From: Calidifonticultor sp964387355
GTDB lineage: Bacteria; Actinomycetota; Humimicrobiia; Humimicrobiales; Humimicrobiaceae
DNA length: 33,431 nucleotides
Direction of reading: 5' to 3'
NCBI GenBank assembly: GCA_964387355.1
Contig: CAYLWJ010000063.1
Span: 1 to 33,431 of the forward strand
In this document: piece by piece, positions 32,067 to 33,431 of the stretch
Layout: every line of letters starts with the position of its first letter
Numbering within the stretch: position 1 is the stretch's first letter
The notes under the pieces: generated by a model
Seen by the model: the letters and a program-made list of their open reading frames with translations, nothing else
Told to the model about the DNA's origin: nothing
Databases searched by the model: none
Translations under genes and position numbers: made by a program

Positions 32067-33170
32067 ATGAAAAGAATTTTAACATTTACAGTAGTGCTGT
32101 TAAGTGTAACCATGTTAATAGTTTTTAGTGTAAGTGGATGTAAAACTCAAAGTGAGCTAACTTCATCCCAGACTACTGTTAATGAAACTACCGCAGCTGA
32201 AACTACCTCAGCTGAAACTACCGCAGCTGAAACAACAGAAGCTAAAGAAGAAGCGAAAAAATATACTATTGCTATTATACCTCTTTCTTTAGGCCATCCA
32301 TGGTGGGTGAGATGTGAGGAAGGTGCAAAAAAAGCTGGTGAAGATTTAGGAATTGATATCATTTTTACTGCTCCTGATAAAGAAGATGCAGCAAAACAAT
32401 TAGATGTTTTCAATGATATGGTAAATAGAGGTGTTGATGCAATTATAATTGCGGCAGTAGATGCTGAAGCTATGAAAAAACCGATTGCTGATACAATAGC
32501 TAAAGGTATTCCTGTTTTTGGGTTTGATATCGGTGCTCCAGGAACTGATACATTGTTTTTAGCTTCAGGGTGGGAGCCTACAGCAAGTGGTACAAACATT
32601 GGTAAAGGCTTGGTAGAAGAAATTGGCGGTAAAGGTAAAGTTGCATTAATTACCGGTACGATTGGTTCACCTTATCTTGAAAAAAGAAGGGCTGCAATTG
32701 AAGCTGTTTTAAAGCAGTATCCAGATATAAAAATTGTTGGAACATATGCAAACGAGAATGATTATGAACTTGGTCTTTCTCAATGTGAAAATGTATTGCA
32801 AGCACATCCAGATCTTGCTGGTTTTGCTAGTGATGTAACCACAGGAGCACCAACAGCAGCAACTGCAGTGAAGAATGCAGGTTTAGGTGGAAAAGTTGCT
32901 ATATGGAGTGTTGCTATGCCCAAGCAAAATGCTGAATTCGTTAAAGAAGGAATTGCAAAGGGTTTACTAGCACTTGATCCGGCAAAAATGACCTATTTAG
33001 GAGTAGTGATAGCTAATAATTATTTAAGAGATGGTTCTTTGCCTAAACCAGGTGATGATTTTGGTTGGGCAGGTGCAGCAAATGAAGTTGTTGTTAATGT
33101 TGAAGAAAAAGCAGCTTATGTACCAGATACATTACTGACGCCTGAAAATGTAGATCAGTTTGATTTTTAA
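32067..33170 (+). CDS. Sugar ABC transporter substrate-binding lipoprotein (RbsB type)
   Basis: This lipoprotein captures a sugar outside the cell for an ABC importer. The signal peptide ends in the lipobox S-V-S-G-C (cysteine 25 from the ATG at 32067). AAAAGGAGGT lies six bases before that ATG; a TTG one codon earlier is too close. A Thr/Ala/Glu spacer (about 28-60) includes four pentapeptides. The rest is the periplasmic-binding-protein type 1 fold: IAIIPLSLGHPWW, GVDAIIIAAVDAEAM, GIPVFGFDIGAPG, GKGKVALITGTIGSPYLEKRR. The permease and ATPase genes are not present before the window ends 260 bases on. Confidence 0.94.
   Translation: MKRILTFTVVLLSVTMLIVFSVSGCKTQSELTSSQTTVNETTAAETTSAETTAAETTEAKEEAKKYTIAIIPLSLGHPWWVRCEEGAKKAGEDLGIDIIFTAPDKEDAAKQLDVFNDMVNRGVDAIIIAAVDAEAMKKPIADTIAKGIPVFGFDIGAPGTDTLFLASGWEPTASGTNIGKGLVEEIGGKGKVALITGTIGSPYLEKRRAAIEAVLKQYPDIKIVGTYANENDYELGLSQCENVLQAHPDLAGFASDVTTGAPTAATAVKNAGLGGKVAIWSVAMPKQNAEFVKEGIAKGLLALDPAKMTYLGVVIANNYLRDGSLPKPGDDFGWAGAANEVVVNVEEKAAYVPDTLLTPENVDQFDF
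32184..32243 (+). repeat. 15-bp coding tandem repeat (4 copies) in the lipoprotein spacer
   Basis: Four in-frame units encode ETTAA, ETTSA, ETTAA and ETTEA. The first three differ at only one nucleotide, so this is the least degenerate array in the window. Such linkers are common in lipoproteins. Confidence 0.92.
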
Positions 33171-33431
33171 TTTCTTAAATATATAAATATATTTTGACTA
33201 TTTTTTGTTGATTTATTAATACGGATTATAAGGGTAGCCTTTTATTAAGTATGTTGTAATTTTATAAATTAAAGGCTACCCAAAAAAATAAATAAAAAAC
33301 ACAAAAAACATAAAAAATAACAAGATATTTATATTTGCATTTTTTAATAAATCTTTAAATAATATTTAAAATATTCTTAATTAGCATAAAAATTATCAAA
33401 GAAAAGTCGTTAGTAATTATTGGTATTATTA
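33171..33431. other. Gap after the binding-protein gene, with a stable hairpin
   Basis: GGGTAGCCTTT (33232-33242) and AAAGGCTACCC (33271-33281) form a perfect 11-bp stem, among the most G+C-rich structures in this AT-rich region. The + strand continues with A, not T, so it is not an ordinary terminator. It may protect the 3' end of the abundant binding-protein message ahead of downstream transporter genes. No further gene starts before the window ends. Confidence 0.65.

Noticed and set aside
32147..32599. 150-residue frame antisense to the binding-protein gene
   Set aside because: It arises from the Thr/Ala/Glu codon repeat and the clear lipoprotein on the other strand; no independent signal supports it.
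33232..33281. Intrinsic terminator after the binding-protein gene
   Set aside because: The stem is followed by A on the + strand and by mixed sequence on the - strand; there is no T-run in either direction.

Overview
The window is strongly AT-rich bacterial DNA, by eye well under one-third G+C, with AGGAGG-type ribosome sites before many genes. It carries 26 protein genes. No tRNA, rRNA, CRISPR array, insertion sequence or phage gene was seen. A LytR-CpsA-Psr protein, a 3D-domain wall protein, lipoproteins, a CIRCE heat-shock operator and a Gram-positive-style LexA suggest a single-membrane (monoderm) bacterium. The order tsaE-tsaB-tsaD-groES-groEL is one I know best from Actinobacteria, where rimI usually sits between tsaB and tsaD. 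A low-G+C, possibly anaerobic and uncultured actinobacterial lineage is therefore my best guess, but it is an inference.

Left part (1-8465). A small lipoprotein gene (-) is followed by a + strand operon: family 4 uracil-DNA glycosylase, then TsaE, TsaB and TsaD for tRNA t6A synthesis. Next is a CIRCE-controlled groES-groEL operon. A strong hairpin terminator separates groEL from the convergent dinB.

Middle (7170-16396, all -). This part holds lexA-dnaE, with dinB further downstream. The DnaE looks more like an accessory, SOS-type polymerase than the main replicase. Together they resemble a damage-inducible mutagenesis cassette. Upstream is an OmpR-type response regulator with its histidine kinase.

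Right part (16708-33170). This is carbon metabolism. A + strand operon encodes a fucose/arabinose isomerase-like protein, an FGGY kinase, a DUF4380-like sugar-binding-fold protein and a class I aldolase, which fits isomerise, phosphorylate, cleave. A cyclophilin-like protein and a convergent DeoR repressor follow. A - strand set encodes a class III aminotransferase, a Gfo/Idh/MocA oxidoreductase and glutamate dehydrogenase. After wall-related genes (3D-domain protein, LCP protein) come a NagB-like protein with an altered active site and a sugar ABC transporter binding lipoprotein. The transporter presumably continues beyond the window.

The most unusual feature is the number of short-period tandem repeats. 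Inside genes they always have periods of 9, 12 or 15 bp (3, 4 or 5 codons), so the frame is kept. They lie in tails, linkers or loops of UDG, TsaB, TsaD, DinB, DnaE (three arrays), the response regulator, the sugar-binding lipoprotein and, briefly, the LCP protein. Between genes, related degenerate arrays have periods of about 5, 6, 12 and 15 bp. GroEL/ES and the sugar and amino-acid enzymes are free of them.
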